DNA of 64,000 nucleotides from Rostratula benghalensis (taxonomy: Eukaryota; Chordata; Aves; Charadriiformes; Rostratulidae): assembly GCA_013399305.1 (NCBI GenBank), contig VXAI01000083.1, positions 2,316,237 through 2,380,236 of the forward strand. Reading direction: 5' to 3'. This document shows, in pieces, positions 63,101 through 64,000 of this stretch. The position numbers and the translations under genes were made by a program. The notes beneath the pieces are model-generated. The model searched no databases. It was not told where the DNA came from and saw only the letters and a list, made by a program, of their open reading frames with translations. Numbering within the stretch: the first letter of the stretch is position 1; each line of letters opens with the position of its first letter.

Positions 63101-64000
63101 CTGACACTATTTCCTAAAACTGACACTTCACAAGATATTTTATGGACATGGATGTTTTGATATGTATTTAACGCTGAAATAAATAGTTTACAGCTTTCAC
63201 CAAGAAAATTTGTAGCTGTGTCATCTAAAATAATTTTTACAAAAATACTTTTGGCTGCAACTACTTGATCGATGATGTGCAATTTGTGTATTCAAACGCT
63301 GACTGTAAATTGAAAACAAGATTTAGTATTCCAGAATATTACTGTCATATATGAAGATTTAATTTGTTACTCACGCCTAGTAGTTAGTCAAAATTACTTT
63401 CTTGAGTGTCCGCTCTACTGCAAATACCTTAAAGACATGATCTCTGTTTTGCAATCTAGAATAAATATTCTGTGTAAGTTGAACAAGAACATGTTACTAC
63501 TGGATCGAGTTTTGCCATTAGCAAGAGGCATAGGATGACAAACACTAGCTCAAAGGTTTGTCATTCCCCAGAGCAGCCCACTCTTCAGAATTAAATAAAA
63601 TTTCCTGCTCATTTCTGGTAGTCTGTCCTGAAAGGTTTGTATTAATTAGCATATAATTATAATTTAAATAATTGCAAATTGTCTCAGTAAAGAACCTTTT
63701 ATGCTCAGGAAAGACAATTTCCTCTAGTAACTACATTATTTTATTGACTTGTGTGGGCCCTGTAACAGTAAGCCACAGAGGGCATGAATCCATAGTGTGG
63801 TATATGGGGAATTTAAACCCCTGTTGTGTTTATGAAGGAGCTGTTCTTTTAATTAGACTTTTAAAGCCATGTATTTTCCCTGTCTCTATTCTGAAATTAT
63901 GGTCTAATCAAATAAGAATAGGAAAAATAGTAGAAAAAGAAACTATGAAGTTAGAACAATGAGACTGGCCAGAATCCACAAAAGTGATGGGTTAAGGACA

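Larger units (their letters stand above)
51307..64000. other. Intergenic DNA to the right edge
   Basis: No gene recognised. Contents are a 17-base A run (53326-53342), a 15-base T run (55141-55155), one undetermined base at 55509 inside a C-rich tract, an antisense open frame of 178 codons at 55910-56446 that resembles nothing known to me, an A/C-rich low-complexity tract at about 60055-60140, and otherwise unique-looking AT-rich sequence. No recognisable exon of a neighbouring gene appears. Confidence 0.7.

Noticed and set aside
25281..64000. A neighbouring gene such as a kelch-family gene expected downstream of DACH2 in mammals
   Set aside because: No kelch, BTB or other recognisable domain was found in any frame; the neighbour must lie beyond the right edge.

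Overview
The window looks like bird nuclear DNA. It is AT-rich and intron-dominated, and its recognisable interspersed repeats are mostly 5'-truncated CR1 LINE fragments, whose 3' ends carry the typical ATTCTGTG-type octamer. The only gene I can support is the 3' part of a Dachshund-family gene on the + strand. Five exons give a continuous, phase-consistent reading of about 180 residues that ends in a TGA stop. I identify it as DACH2 rather than DACH1 from its C-terminal tail (KPTIMY), using remembered family sequences and no alignment. I cannot name the bird species.

Layout. Positions 1-8441 look like intron: no exon is recognisable, and the first exon seen opens inside a codon. Coding exons lie at 8442-8587, 9211-9358, 11557-11700, 14707-14772 and 24255-24292. 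The introns are 623, 2198, 3006 and 9482 bp. A 3' UTR follows, probably ending soon after the AATAAA at 25253-25258. The remaining 38.7 kb (about 25.3-64.0 kb) holds no convincing protein-coding gene. It contains CR1 fragments (one with a readable reverse-transcriptase C-terminal frame), a possible ancient MIR-like SINE, long homopolymer tracts, small palindromes, a few GC-richer islands of unknown nature and one ambiguous base.

The visible part of the gene encodes the conserved C-terminal Dachshund domain (DachBox-C), a highly charged coiled coil. In this family it mediates contacts with EYA proteins in the PAX-SIX-EYA-DACH transcription network. The N-terminal Ski/Sno/Dac DNA-binding domain must lie upstream of the window. 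Points worth a second look are two in-frame competing splice donors at the end of the third visible exon, a possible read-through alternative C terminus at the fourth, a POU-octamer dyad element in an intron, an inverted duplication at a CR1 5' junction, and several homeobox-motif-rich stretches that could be conserved regulatory elements. I found no evidence for a previously undescribed biological system.
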